Assembly (NCBI GenBank): GCA_947365965.1
Contig: CANAZG010000002.1
Location: 1 to 64,000 of the forward strand
Origin: an uncultured Clostridia bacterium
Lineage (GTDB): Bacteria; Bacillota; Clostridia; Oscillospirales; Oscillospiraceae
Length of the DNA stretch: 64,000 nt
Reading direction: 5' to 3'
The position numbers and the translations under genes were made by a program. The notes under the pieces were generated by a model. That model saw nothing but the letters and a program-made list of their open reading frames with translations. It was not told where the DNA came from and ran no database searches. Positions 46,278-54,243 of the stretch are shown here, piece by piece (the first letter of the stretch is position 1; every line of letters starts with the position of its first letter).

Positions 46278-47147
46278 ATGAAATCCAATAACCCCGTCCT
46301 GCGCCGTCTCTATGAGTACGGGACCATGACCCTGGGCTGCGCCATCTACGCGCTGTGCTTCAACTGGTTTTTCCAGCCCAACAACATCGCCATGGGCGGC
46401 TTCACAGGTCTGGCCCAGATCATCAACCGGCTGATCCCCGTCTTCCCAGTGGGCATGACCGTGCTGGTGATGAACGTGCCCCTGCTGATTCTGGGCGTGC
46501 GCAAGCAGGGGGTGAAGCTGCTCGTCGCCACCCTCTACGCCACCTTCATCAGCTCCCTGATGATCGACGGACTGGCCATGGTCTACACCTTCCCCCCCAT
46601 GGACTCCCTGCTGGCCTGCATCTACGGCGGGGTGCTTATGGGCGTGTCCATGGCCCTGCTGATGATGATGGGCGGCACCACCGGCGGGTCCGATCTGGCG
46701 GCCCGGCTGCTCAAGTACAAGCTGCGCAGCGTGTCCATCGGGCGGCTGTGCCTGCTCATCGACGCGGCCGTGGTCACCCTCTACGCCATCACCTTCCGCA
46801 GCCTCAACAACGCCCTCTACGGGATCATCTCCATGTACATATGCAGCGTGGCCATGGACGCCGTGGTCTACGGCTCCAACGCCAAGATGGCCTATATCAT
46901 CAGCAGCCGCAGCGGCGAGATCGCCCGGCTCCTGCTGGAGATGAATCTGGGCGTGACGCTGCTGGATGGCCGGGGCGGCTTCAGCGGGGACGAGAAGCAG
47001 GTGGTGCTCTGCGCCTTCAAGCGCAGCCAGATCGCCCCCATCAAGGCCACGGTGACAGGAGTGGATCCCAACGCGTTTATCATTGTCTGCGAGGCCCACG
47101 AGGTCCTGGGAGAGGGCTTCGGGGAGTACTCGCCGGACAGCCTATAG
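46278..47147 (+). CDS. YitT-family membrane protein
   Basis: GCAIYALCFNWFFQPNNIAMGGFTGLAQIIN, GGTTGGSDLAARLL, C-terminal DUF2179 LLDGRGGFSGDEKQVVLCAFKRSQ. Confidence 0.94.
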   Translation: MKSNNPVLRRLYEYGTMTLGCAIYALCFNWFFQPNNIAMGGFTGLAQIINRLIPVFPVGMTVLVMNVPLLILGVRKQGVKLLVATLYATFISSLMIDGLAMVYTFPPMDSLLACIYGGVLMGVSMALLMMMGGTTGGSDLAARLLKYKLRSVSIGRLCLLIDAAVVTLYAITFRSLNNALYGIISMYICSVAMDAVVYGSNAKMAYIISSRSGEIARLLLEMNLGVTLLDGRGGFSGDEKQVVLCAFKRSQIAPIKATVTGVDPNAFIIVCEAHEVLGEGFGEYSPDSL

Positions 47148-47168
47148 CCATATGAAAGGAGCAGGGAA

Positions 47169-47771
47169 ATGAATTTTGACCATCTGAGAGAGAAGCTGGA
47201 GAAGAACGGCTTCACCGTCTCCGTCTTTGCCACCGGGGAGGAGGCCGCCGCCTATCTCAACGAACAGATCGACCAGAGGACCGTGGGCATGGGCGGGTCC
47301 ATGACCATTGCGGAGCTGGGGCTCCGGGAGAGCCTGAGCCGGCACAACGTGGTCTTCTCCCACGGCTTCACCCCCGCCCCGCCGGCCCGGGTCCAGCAGC
47401 TGGCCGCCAATGCGGAGGTCTACCTCCTCTCCGCCAACGGCATCGCCGAGGACACCGGGGAGATTCTCAACATCGACGGCACCGGCAACCGGATCTCCTC
47501 CTCCCTCTACGGACACCAGAAGGTCTATCTCCTGGCGGGCCGGAACAAGATCTCCCCCAATTTCCACAGCGCCCTCCAGCGGGTGCGCAACGTGGTGGCC
47601 CCCAAGAACGCCCAGCGGCTGGGCCGCAAGACCCCCTGCGCGGCCAGGGGAGACCGCTGCTACGACTGCGACAGCCCGGAGCGCATCTGCCGGGGGCTGA
47701 CGGTGCTCTACAAGAAGATGGGCAGCATGGACATGGAAGTGGTGCTGGTGGACCAGGAGCTGGGCTATTAA
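47169..47771 (+). CDS. LUD-domain lactate-utilisation-like protein
   Basis: MNFDHLREKLEKNGFTVSVFATGEEAAAYL...VGMGGSMTIAELGL...CYDCDSPERICRGLTVLYKKMGSMDMEVVLVDQELGY. Confidence 0.9.
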   Translation: MNFDHLREKLEKNGFTVSVFATGEEAAAYLNEQIDQRTVGMGGSMTIAELGLRESLSRHNVVFSHGFTPAPPARVQQLAANAEVYLLSANGIAEDTGEILNIDGTGNRISSSLYGHQKVYLLAGRNKISPNFHSALQRVRNVVAPKNAQRLGRKTPCAARGDRCYDCDSPERICRGLTVLYKKMGSMDMEVVLVDQELGY

Positions 47772-47793
47772 ACCCGAGAGGAGGCGGCGGGGC

Positions 47794-48600
47794 TTGAAAA
47801 AGTGGATGCTGGCGCTGCCGCTGTGCCTTGCGCTGTGCGGCTGCGGGGCCCTGCTGGACCGATCCTACAGCAGCGTGGAGCCCTACGCCAACCGCTATTG
47901 GGACTCCGGCGCGGAGGACACCCTGCGCTCGGAGAGCTATCAGGATCTGGTCAACTCCCTGCTGCTGCTGGTGGAGGAGCGGGCGGAGGAGGGGACCATC
48001 CGCTGCTATGAGGAGGCCAACTCCTACACTCAGGCCCAGCGGGCCCGGGCGGAGGTCCGGCGGGAGACCACCCTGGGCTCCTATCTCCTCAGCGGTCTGA
48101 CCTTTGAGTACGATGCGGGCACGGCCTACAGCACGGTGACCTACCAGATGACCTACCGGGAGGGCGCTGAGGACGTGGAGGGGCTTATGAGCATCTCCGA
48201 CAGCCAGTCCCTGCTGGATCTGCTGCGGCTGGCCGTCCGGGAGGAGCACGAGAAGCTGACCGCCCGCTTCTCCTACGACACCCCCACGGCGGATGTGAAC
48301 GCCGCCGTGAAGGCGCTGTGGCAGGAGCTGTGCCTGGGGGAGGAGGCGGTCCAGACCGGGGCGGACGCGGAGGAGGAGATCCCCGGGGAGGAGGCGCCGG
48401 CGGAGCTGCCCGAGGGGCCCCCGGAGGAGACGGAGCCCGTCTCCGGCAATCTGTCCCCGGAGGAGGCGCCGGTGTGCCCCCCCTGCCCCTGGACCATCCG
48501 GTTCTACCCGTCCGGGGATACGGCGGAGATCGTGGAGATTCTCCTCCACAGCCAGTGGCCCAAGGCCGTCTCTGATCGCCCCCAGATTCTGGAGTGGTGA
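47794..48600 (+). CDS. Putative lipoprotein, unknown function
   Basis: KKWMLALPLCLALCGCGALL lipobox; helical body and acidic Pro-rich segment. Confidence 0.75.
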   Translation: MKKWMLALPLCLALCGCGALLDRSYSSVEPYANRYWDSGAEDTLRSESYQDLVNSLLLLVEERAEEGTIRCYEEANSYTQAQRARAEVRRETTLGSYLLSGLTFEYDAGTAYSTVTYQMTYREGAEDVEGLMSISDSQSLLDLLRLAVREEHEKLTARFSYDTPTADVNAAVKALWQELCLGEEAVQTGADAEEEIPGEEAPAELPEGPPEETEPVSGNLSPEEAPVCPPCPWTIRFYPSGDTAEIVEILLHSQWPKAVSDRPQILEW

Positions 48601-48679
48601 GGAGTCCCCTGGGGAGATGTGCCGGGCAGATCCTGCGGGCGCTGTATCCCTGTTTGTGCGCTGGATTTTCGACAAATAG

Positions 48680-48710
48680 CTGCAGGGGCGAGCAAAGCTC
48701 GCCCCTGCAG
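48680..48710. terminator. Bidirectional hairpin CTGCAGGGGCGAG-caaag-CTCGCCCCTGCAG
   Basis: 13-bp perfect stem between convergent genes; core resembles the palindromes at 19865-19937. Confidence 0.7.
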
Positions 48711-48725
48711 CGTATTTATGGAGAA

Positions 48726-50057
48726 CTAGGCCAGCACCTCCACCCGGTCCACGCCGTACCGGGCGAACAGCGCTGCCGCCTCCGGGCCGATGCGCTCCCC
48801 GGCCACGGCGATGGGCACCGCCGGCGGACAGGCCACCGTGGGCGCACCGCACACCCGGCCCAGGGCCTGCGCGGCGGGCACGGTCTCCCAGGGCCGGAAC
48901 ATGGCCTCCCGGATGGAGCACACCGCCTCCCCCCTGGCCTGGGGCAGGGGCGGACGGGGCCTGGACGGTCTGTCGTTCTCCCCCAGGCAGTCCAGGAGCC
49001 GCTCAAAGTCCGTTGGCGGGTTCTCCGGCGTCCACATGCACACCAGATCGTCCCGGTCCCAGTACTCGCACTCCACCCCTCCGGACCGCAGCTGGGCCGC
49101 CAGATCCCCGCCCTCCCATCCGGAGGCGGCGCAGTCAATGGTCAGCTTCAAGGGCTCTGTGTCCCTCACCGCCCAGCCACGCCCCCGCAGCCGCTCCCGC
49201 AGGGCCGCCAGGGCTCCGGCGGTCTCCGCCAGACGGCGGGGGTAGTCCCCGGCCAGATATTGGTTGCAGAGATCCAGGGATTGCAGGATCAGATAGGACG
49301 GGCTGGTGGAGCCGAACAGGGCCAGGGCCCGCCGCCCGTTCTCCCCAAAGAAAGCCGGAGCCCCCTGGCCCACGTGGAGATAGGCCCCGCCGGTGAGGAC
49401 CGGCAGGGTCTTGTGGGCGCTGTCGCAACAGAGATCCGCCCCCAGGTCCATGGGGTGCCGGGAGGGGGAGAGAAAGCGCAGGTAGGCCCCGTGGGCGTTG
49501 TCCACCAGCAGAGGTACGCCCCGGCGGTGGGATACCGCCGCCAGGGCCGCCACATCGCACGCCCCGCCCAGGTAGTCCGGGCTGGTGACGTACACCGCCG
49601 CCGGACGCGTCTCCTCCAGAGCCCGCTCCAGGGCCGCCGGGGACACCGGGCAGGCGCACAGGCTCTGCCCCGGGGACTCCGGCCACAGCCACGCCACGTC
49701 AAAGTCCAGCAGCGCGGCGGCGTAGAGGAGGGACTTGTGGGCGTTCCGCGCCGCCAGCACCACCGGACGCCGCCCCGGAGGGGCGCTCCACACTGCCAGG
49801 GCCAGCATGGCCCGGACGCACTGGGAGGAGCCCTCCGCGGCGTAGAAGGTCCTGCCGGAGCCGAAGAGGGCCCCGGCGTTTTTTTCGCTCTGGGCGATGA
49901 TCCCCGCCGCCCCGTAGAGCTCGTCCGCCCCGGTGATCTCCGTAACGTCCAGGGCCTCGCAGCCTAGAAAGGGTCTCCCCTTGTGGCCCGGCATGTGGAG
50001 CCGGGCGCAGCCGGAGGCGGCGTAGGCGCGGACAAAGTCGGCAATGGGGGTGTTCAC
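48726..50057 (-). CDS. Orn/Lys/Arg decarboxylase-family (PLP fold I) protein
   Basis: GTG start; VNTPIADFVRAYAASGCARLHMPGHKGRPFLGCEALDVTEITGADELYG, CDSAHKTLPVLTGGAYLHV. Confidence 0.88.
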   Translation of the reverse strand: MNTPIADFVRAYAASGCARLHMPGHKGRPFLGCEALDVTEITGADELYGAAGIIAQSEKNAGALFGSGRTFYAAEGSSQCVRAMLALAVWSAPPGRRPVVLAARNAHKSLLYAAALLDFDVAWLWPESPGQSLCACPVSPAALERALEETRPAAVYVTSPDYLGGACDVAALAAVSHRRGVPLLVDNAHGAYLRFLSPSRHPMDLGADLCCDSAHKTLPVLTGGAYLHVGQGAPAFFGENGRRALALFGSTSPSYLILQSLDLCNQYLAGDYPRRLAETAGALAALRERLRGRGWAVRDTEPLKLTIDCAASGWEGGDLAAQLRSGGVECEYWDRDDLVCMWTPENPPTDFERLLDCLGENDRPSRPRPPLPQARGEAVCSIREAMFRPWETVPAAQALGRVCGAPTVACPPAVPIAVAGERIGPEAAALFARYGVDRVEVLA

Positions 50058-51430
50058 CGCTCCTCCGCCTGGGCGGCCTTCATCATCACCGCGCACTCGA
50101 TCCGCTTGCGGAAGAGCTCGCAGCCGTACTCGTACACGCCCCGGATGGACCCGGAGGCGTGGTAGGCGTTGGCCGCGCAGCCGCCGGAGCAGTAGAGCTT
50201 GGCCCAGCAGTCCGCGCACTCCGGACGGGCGTAGGCGTTGCAGGTCTTGAACTCGTCCCGGACCGCCGTGTTGGTCACCCCCTGCCAGATGTCCCCCAGC
50301 CGGTAGGCCTCCTCCCCCACGAACTGGTGGCAGGGATAGAGATCCCCCCAGGGGGTGACAGCCATGTACTCTGTGCCGGACCCGCAGCCGGAGATGCGCT
50401 TGTAGATGCAGGGGCCGTGGGCCAGATCCAGCATGTAGTGGTAGAAGGTGAAGCCCCGGCCCTCCCGCTCCCGCCGCAGCATCTCCTTGGCCAGGAGCTC
50501 GTACTGCTCCAGGACAATGGGCAGATCCTCCGCCGTCAGGGCGGCGGGATCGTCGGGGGCGCACACCACCGGCTCCATGCTCAGTTGATCAAAGCCCAGA
50601 TCCGCCATGTGGAGCACGTCCTTGGTGAAGTCCGGGTTGGCGTGGGTGAAGGTGCCCCGCATGTAGTAGCCCTTTCCCCCCCGGCGCTCCACCAGCTTCT
50701 GGAATTTGGGCACGATCCGGTCGTAGCTGCCCCGGCCGGCACAGTCCACCCGCAGCCGGTCGTGGACCTCCTTCCGCCCGTCCAGGCTCAGCACCACGTT
50801 GTGCATCTCCCGGTTGGCAAAGTCGATCACGTCGTCGTCAATGAGCATGCCGTTGGTGGTGAGGGTGAAGCGGAACTTCTTCCCCCGGGGACCCTCCTGC
50901 TCACGGGCGTAGGCCACCAGCTCCTTGACCACCTCCCAGTTCATCAGGGGCTCGCCGCCGAAGAAGTCCACCTCCAGGTTGACCCGGTCCCCGGAGTTCT
51001 CCATGAGGAAGTCCAGGGCCCGCTTTCCCACGTCGAAGCTCATCAGCGCCCGCTGGCCGTGGTACTTCCCCTGGCTGGCAAAGCAGTAGGGGCAGCTGAG
51101 GTTGCAGGTGTGGGCCACGTGGAGGCACAGGGCCTTCACCACCGTGCTGCGGTTTTTGAAGTCAAAGGCCATGTGCTCGAAGGTGTCGGGGGTGTAGAGC
51201 TTCCCGGCCCGCTCCAGCGCCGCCACGTCGCCGATGCAGGCGCGCACCTCCTCCTCGTTCACGTCGGGCCGGCCGCCGTATTGGGCCAGGATGGCGGAGA
51301 CGATCTCCTCCCGGGTCTTCTCCGGGTACAGGGCGATGATGTCGTAGGCCACCTCGTCCACCACATGGACGGACCCGGAGCAGGTGTCCAGGACGATATT
51401 GTAGCCGTTGAGCTTGTATTGATGCACCAT
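50054..51430 (-). CDS. scfB: Thioether cross-link-forming SCIFF peptide maturase (radical SAM-SPASM)
   Basis: 458 aa; HVAHTCNLSCPYCFASQGKYHG radical-SAM motif, C-terminal CGSGTEYMAVTPWGDLYPCHQFVG and CADCWAKLYCSGGCAANAY SPASM cysteines. Confidence 0.95.
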   Translation of the reverse strand: MVHQYKLNGYNIVLDTCSGSVHVVDEVAYDIIALYPEKTREEIVSAILAQYGGRPDVNEEEVRACIGDVAALERAGKLYTPDTFEHMAFDFKNRSTVVKALCLHVAHTCNLSCPYCFASQGKYHGQRALMSFDVGKRALDFLMENSGDRVNLEVDFFGGEPLMNWEVVKELVAYAREQEGPRGKKFRFTLTTNGMLIDDDVIDFANREMHNVVLSLDGRKEVHDRLRVDCAGRGSYDRIVPKFQKLVERRGGKGYYMRGTFTHANPDFTKDVLHMADLGFDQLSMEPVVCAPDDPAALTAEDLPIVLEQYELLAKEMLRREREGRGFTFYHYMLDLAHGPCIYKRISGCGSGTEYMAVTPWGDLYPCHQFVGEEAYRLGDIWQGVTNTAVRDEFKTCNAYARPECADCWAKLYCSGGCAANAYHASGSIRGVYEYGCELFRKRIECAVMMKAAQAEER

Positions 51431-51509
51431 TGTGGGCGTTCCTCCTCATCGTAGCTGCGCAGGAAAAGCGCCGCCCTGAAACCGGCGGCGCTCTCTCGAT
51501 ATGATGACC

Positions 51510-51656
51510 TTACTTGTTGGCGTTCTCGCAGGCCTGGTTGGCCACGCCGCAGGAGGTCTTGCAGGCAGACTGGCAGGAGGTCTGGCATTCGCCGCAGCCG
51601 CCGGTCTGTGCGCTCTTGTTCAGGTCACGGGTCTCAAGGGTCTTGATGCGTTCCAT
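51510..51656 (-). CDS. scfA: SCIFF ranthipeptide precursor (48 aa)
   Basis: MERIKTLETRDLNKSAQTGGCGECQTSCQSACKTSCGVANQACENANK; six cysteines, directly upstream of scfB; not in ORF track. Confidence 0.96.
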   Translation of the reverse strand: MERIKTLETRDLNKSAQTGGCGECQTSCQSACKTSCGVANQACENANK

Positions 51657-51714
51657 AGTTGTATTCTCCTATCCTGCCGCCGCGTGATAAAAAGCGGCAT
51701 ATTTAACTAGGATA

Positions 51715-51743
51715 AGGATACCATATCGCGGCGTGGATGTCAA
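51715..51743 (-). promoter_or_regulatory. Sigma-A-type promoter for scfA
   Basis: Minus strand TTGACA-17 nt-TATCCT. Confidence 0.72.
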
Positions 51744-51787
51744 GAAATCCTTTTTCGGTCCGCCATACCGTCCCCGGAAAAACCAAA

Positions 51788-51816
51788 TTGACGCAGGCGG
51801 GGTAAAATGCTATAAT
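51788..51816 (+). promoter_or_regulatory. Sigma-A-type promoter for miaB
   Basis: TTGACG-17 nt-TATAAT. Confidence 0.8.
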
Positions 51817-51866
51817 GTGCTATCTGACCATTTCAAATCGACCAGCGCGTGAAGGGAGCGGGAGCC

Positions 51867-53285
51867 ATGGGAGAGACCGGAAAAACACAGCGGATCAGCC
51901 AAGAGGACATCGGGCGGCAGCTTCGCTTCTGCGAGAAGCTGAGGGAGCTGAACGAGGCCCGCCCCGGGGGGCCGCCTCTGGCCTGCGTCCAGACCTACGG
52001 CTGCCAGCAGAACGTGGCGGACAGCCAGCGGCTCATGGGGATGCTGCGGGACATGGGCTGCGGCTTCACCCAGGACCCCGGCCGGGCGGAGATCATTGTC
52101 ATCAACACCTGCGCCATCCGGGAGAACGCGGAGAAGAAGGTCTTTGGCGTGGTGGGCCAGCTGGTCCACGCCAAGGAGCGCAATCCGGATCTCACCATCT
52201 GCCTGTGCGGCTGCATGGCCCAGCAGGAGACCGCCGCCGCCCGGATCAAGGCCTCCTACCGCCACGTGGATCTGGTCTTCGGCCCCCAGGCCCTGTGGCG
52301 GTTCCCGGAGCTGCTCTTTGAGGTCCGCACCCGCCATAAGCGGGTCTTCTCCATCGCCCAGGAGCGGGGCGCTATCGCCGAGGGCCTGCCTGTGGTCCGG
52401 GAGAGCGGTGTGAAGGCCTGGGTGTCCATCATGTACGGGTGCAACAACTTCTGCTCCTACTGCATCGTCCCCTATGTCCGGGGCCGGGAGCGGAGCCGGG
52501 AGGCGTCGGACATCCTGGCCGAGGTCCGCTCCCTGGTGGAGGACGGGGTGCGGGAGATCACCCTTCTGGGCCAGAACGTCAACTCCTACGGCAAGGATCT
52601 GGAGAGCCCCATGGACTTTGCGGACCTGCTGGCGGAGATCGACGCTATCCCCGGGGACTACCTCATCCGCTTCATGACCAGCCACCCCAAGGACGCGGGC
52701 CAAAAGCTCTTTGACACCATGGCCCGCTGTTCCCACGTGGCCAAGCAGCTCCACCTCCCGGTGCAGTCCGGCAGCAGCCGGGTGCTGCGGGCCATGAACC
52801 GGGGCTACACCCGGGAGCAGTACCTGGAGAAAGCGGCCTACGCCCGCAGCGTCATGCCGGAGCTGGTGCTGACCAGCGATATTATCATCGGCTTCCCCGG
52901 GGAGACGGAGGAGGAGGCCATGGAGACCATCTCCCTCATCCGGGAGGTCCGCTACGACGCCCTCTTCACCTTCATCTACTCCCCCCGGCCTGGTACGCCT
53001 GCGGCCAGCCTGCCGGACACGGTGAGCCGGGCGGAGAAGCAGGTGTGGTTTGACAAGCTCCTGGAGGAGCAGAACCGGATCTCCGGGGAGCTCCACCGGG
53101 CCTATGTGGGCCGCCGGCTGCGGGTGCTGGTGGACGGGGAGAGCGGCGATGAGCAGTGGCCTCTCTCCAGCCGGACCCACGGCGGCAGGCTGGTGCATCT
53201 GCGGGGGGACGCGTCTCTGATCGGGCAGTACGTGGACGCGGAGATCCTGGACAGCAACACCTGGGCCCTCTTCGGGGCGGTATGA
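51867..53285 (+). CDS. miaB: tRNA-2-methylthio-N6-dimethylallyladenosine synthase
   Basis: QTYGCQQNVADSQRLMGML, MYGCNNFCSYCIVPYVRGRERSR radical-SAM CxxxCxxC, TRAM domain. Confidence 0.95.
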   Translation: MGETGKTQRISQEDIGRQLRFCEKLRELNEARPGGPPLACVQTYGCQQNVADSQRLMGMLRDMGCGFTQDPGRAEIIVINTCAIRENAEKKVFGVVGQLVHAKERNPDLTICLCGCMAQQETAAARIKASYRHVDLVFGPQALWRFPELLFEVRTRHKRVFSIAQERGAIAEGLPVVRESGVKAWVSIMYGCNNFCSYCIVPYVRGRERSREASDILAEVRSLVEDGVREITLLGQNVNSYGKDLESPMDFADLLAEIDAIPGDYLIRFMTSHPKDAGQKLFDTMARCSHVAKQLHLPVQSGSSRVLRAMNRGYTREQYLEKAAYARSVMPELVLTSDIIIGFPGETEEEAMETISLIREVRYDALFTFIYSPRPGTPAASLPDTVSRAEKQVWFDKLLEEQNRISGELHRAYVGRRLRVLVDGESGDEQWPLSSRTHGGRLVHLRGDASLIGQYVDAEILDSNTWALFGAV

Positions 53286-53298
53286 GCCCGGAGATGGA

Positions 53299-53562
53299 TT
53301 ATTCTATATTCAAAAGGGTGAAGCGGCGCAGCAGGGCAATGGTCTCGGAAAATCTGCGGCGGTTTACTATGGCGGTGAGGGCGTTTTCCTGATCCTCGTA
53401 CAGTATCAGGAGCTGACGCTGCCGAGGTGTCATAGTGGCCAGCAGGGCCCTCTCTATCCTATCACGCGCATCCTTCTGCTGCTGGTAGCCATCGTCGGTA
53501 AGCAGTCTTTCATACTCTCTGTCCAGGAGATATTCATAGAGTAGATCGGTTAATGAATTCAT
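53299..53562 (-). CDS. Hypothetical 87-aa protein
   Basis: MNSLTDLLYEYLLDREYERLLTDDGYQQQKDARDRIERALLATMTPRQRQLLILYEDQENALTAIVNRRRFSETIALLRRFTLLNIE; strong divergent promoter. Confidence 0.7.
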   Translation of the reverse strand: MNSLTDLLYEYLLDREYERLLTDDGYQQQKDARDRIERALLATMTPRQRQLLILYEDQENALTAIVNRRRFSETIALLRRFTLLNIE

Positions 53563-53601
53563 GGATATGGCCTCCGCGAATGTTTGTGCGTTCTTCTCGT
53601 C

Positions 53602-53630
53602 AGTATATCACGTTTATACATTCGTGTCAA
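53602..53630 (-). promoter_or_regulatory. Sigma-A-type promoter for 87-aa ORF
   Basis: Minus strand TTGACA-17 nt-TATACT; overlaps CACG-N10-CGTG inverted repeat. Confidence 0.75.
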
Positions 53631-53648
53631 GACCAGAAAGGCATTATT

Positions 53649-53855
53649 ATGAAGTTAAACGAAAATCTCATCCAACTGCGGGCAGAAAAGGGGCTCTCCC
53701 AGGAGGCCGTCGCGCAGGCCGTCCGTATCAAGACGCGGACCTATCAAAATTATGAATATGGTCTGCGCCTTCCCACGCTGCCCACTCTGATTGCCCTTGC
53801 GGATTTATATGACATCAGCCTGGATGAGCTGGTGTGCCGGGAACGGCGGGCATAA
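53649..53855 (+). CDS. XRE-family helix-turn-helix protein
   Basis: MKLNENLIQLRAEKGLSQEAVAQAVRIKTRTYQNYEYGLRLPTLPTLIALADLYDISLDELVCRERRA. Confidence 0.92.
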   Translation: MKLNENLIQLRAEKGLSQEAVAQAVRIKTRTYQNYEYGLRLPTLPTLIALADLYDISLDELVCRERRA

Positions 53856-53888
53856 TCACATCTGAACAGAAATTGTCAAGGAGGGGCT

Positions 53889-54095
53889 ATGACATTTTCT
53901 GAACACTTGGCCGCCTTGCGTCTTGGCCGCAGCCTGTCCCAGAAGGCGCTGGCACAGCAGCTGAAGCTTGGCCTGCACACCTATCAGCGCTATGAATACG
54001 GCGAGCGGGAGCCGGCGCTCTCCACCCTTGTGGCCATTGCCGACTTCTACGGCATGTCCCTGGATGACTTGGTGTGCCGTGAGCGGCGGGAGTGA
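53889..54095 (+). CDS. XRE-family helix-turn-helix protein (tandem paralogue)
   Basis: MTFSEHLAALRLGRSLSQKALAQQLKLGLHTYQRYEYGEREPALSTLVAIADFYGMSLDDLVCRERRE. Confidence 0.92.
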   Translation: MTFSEHLAALRLGRSLSQKALAQQLKLGLHTYQRYEYGEREPALSTLVAIADFYGMSLDDLVCRERRE

Positions 54096-54243
54096 GGCGC
54101 TTTTTATCCATTTTTAAGACAGACAGGCGGTCCTCCGGGGCCCCTGTCTGTTGCTTATTTTGCAAAGCCGGCAAATTCCCATTGCAGGACGGACGAAAAC
54201 CTGCCATAATAGGGGGAAATGAAGGAAAGAGAATGGACGGCAT

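Noticed and set aside
50054-51656. Treating the six-Cys peptide/radical-SAM pair as a new RiPP system
   Set aside because: It is the known SCIFF/ScfB ranthipeptide system, conserved in Clostridia.
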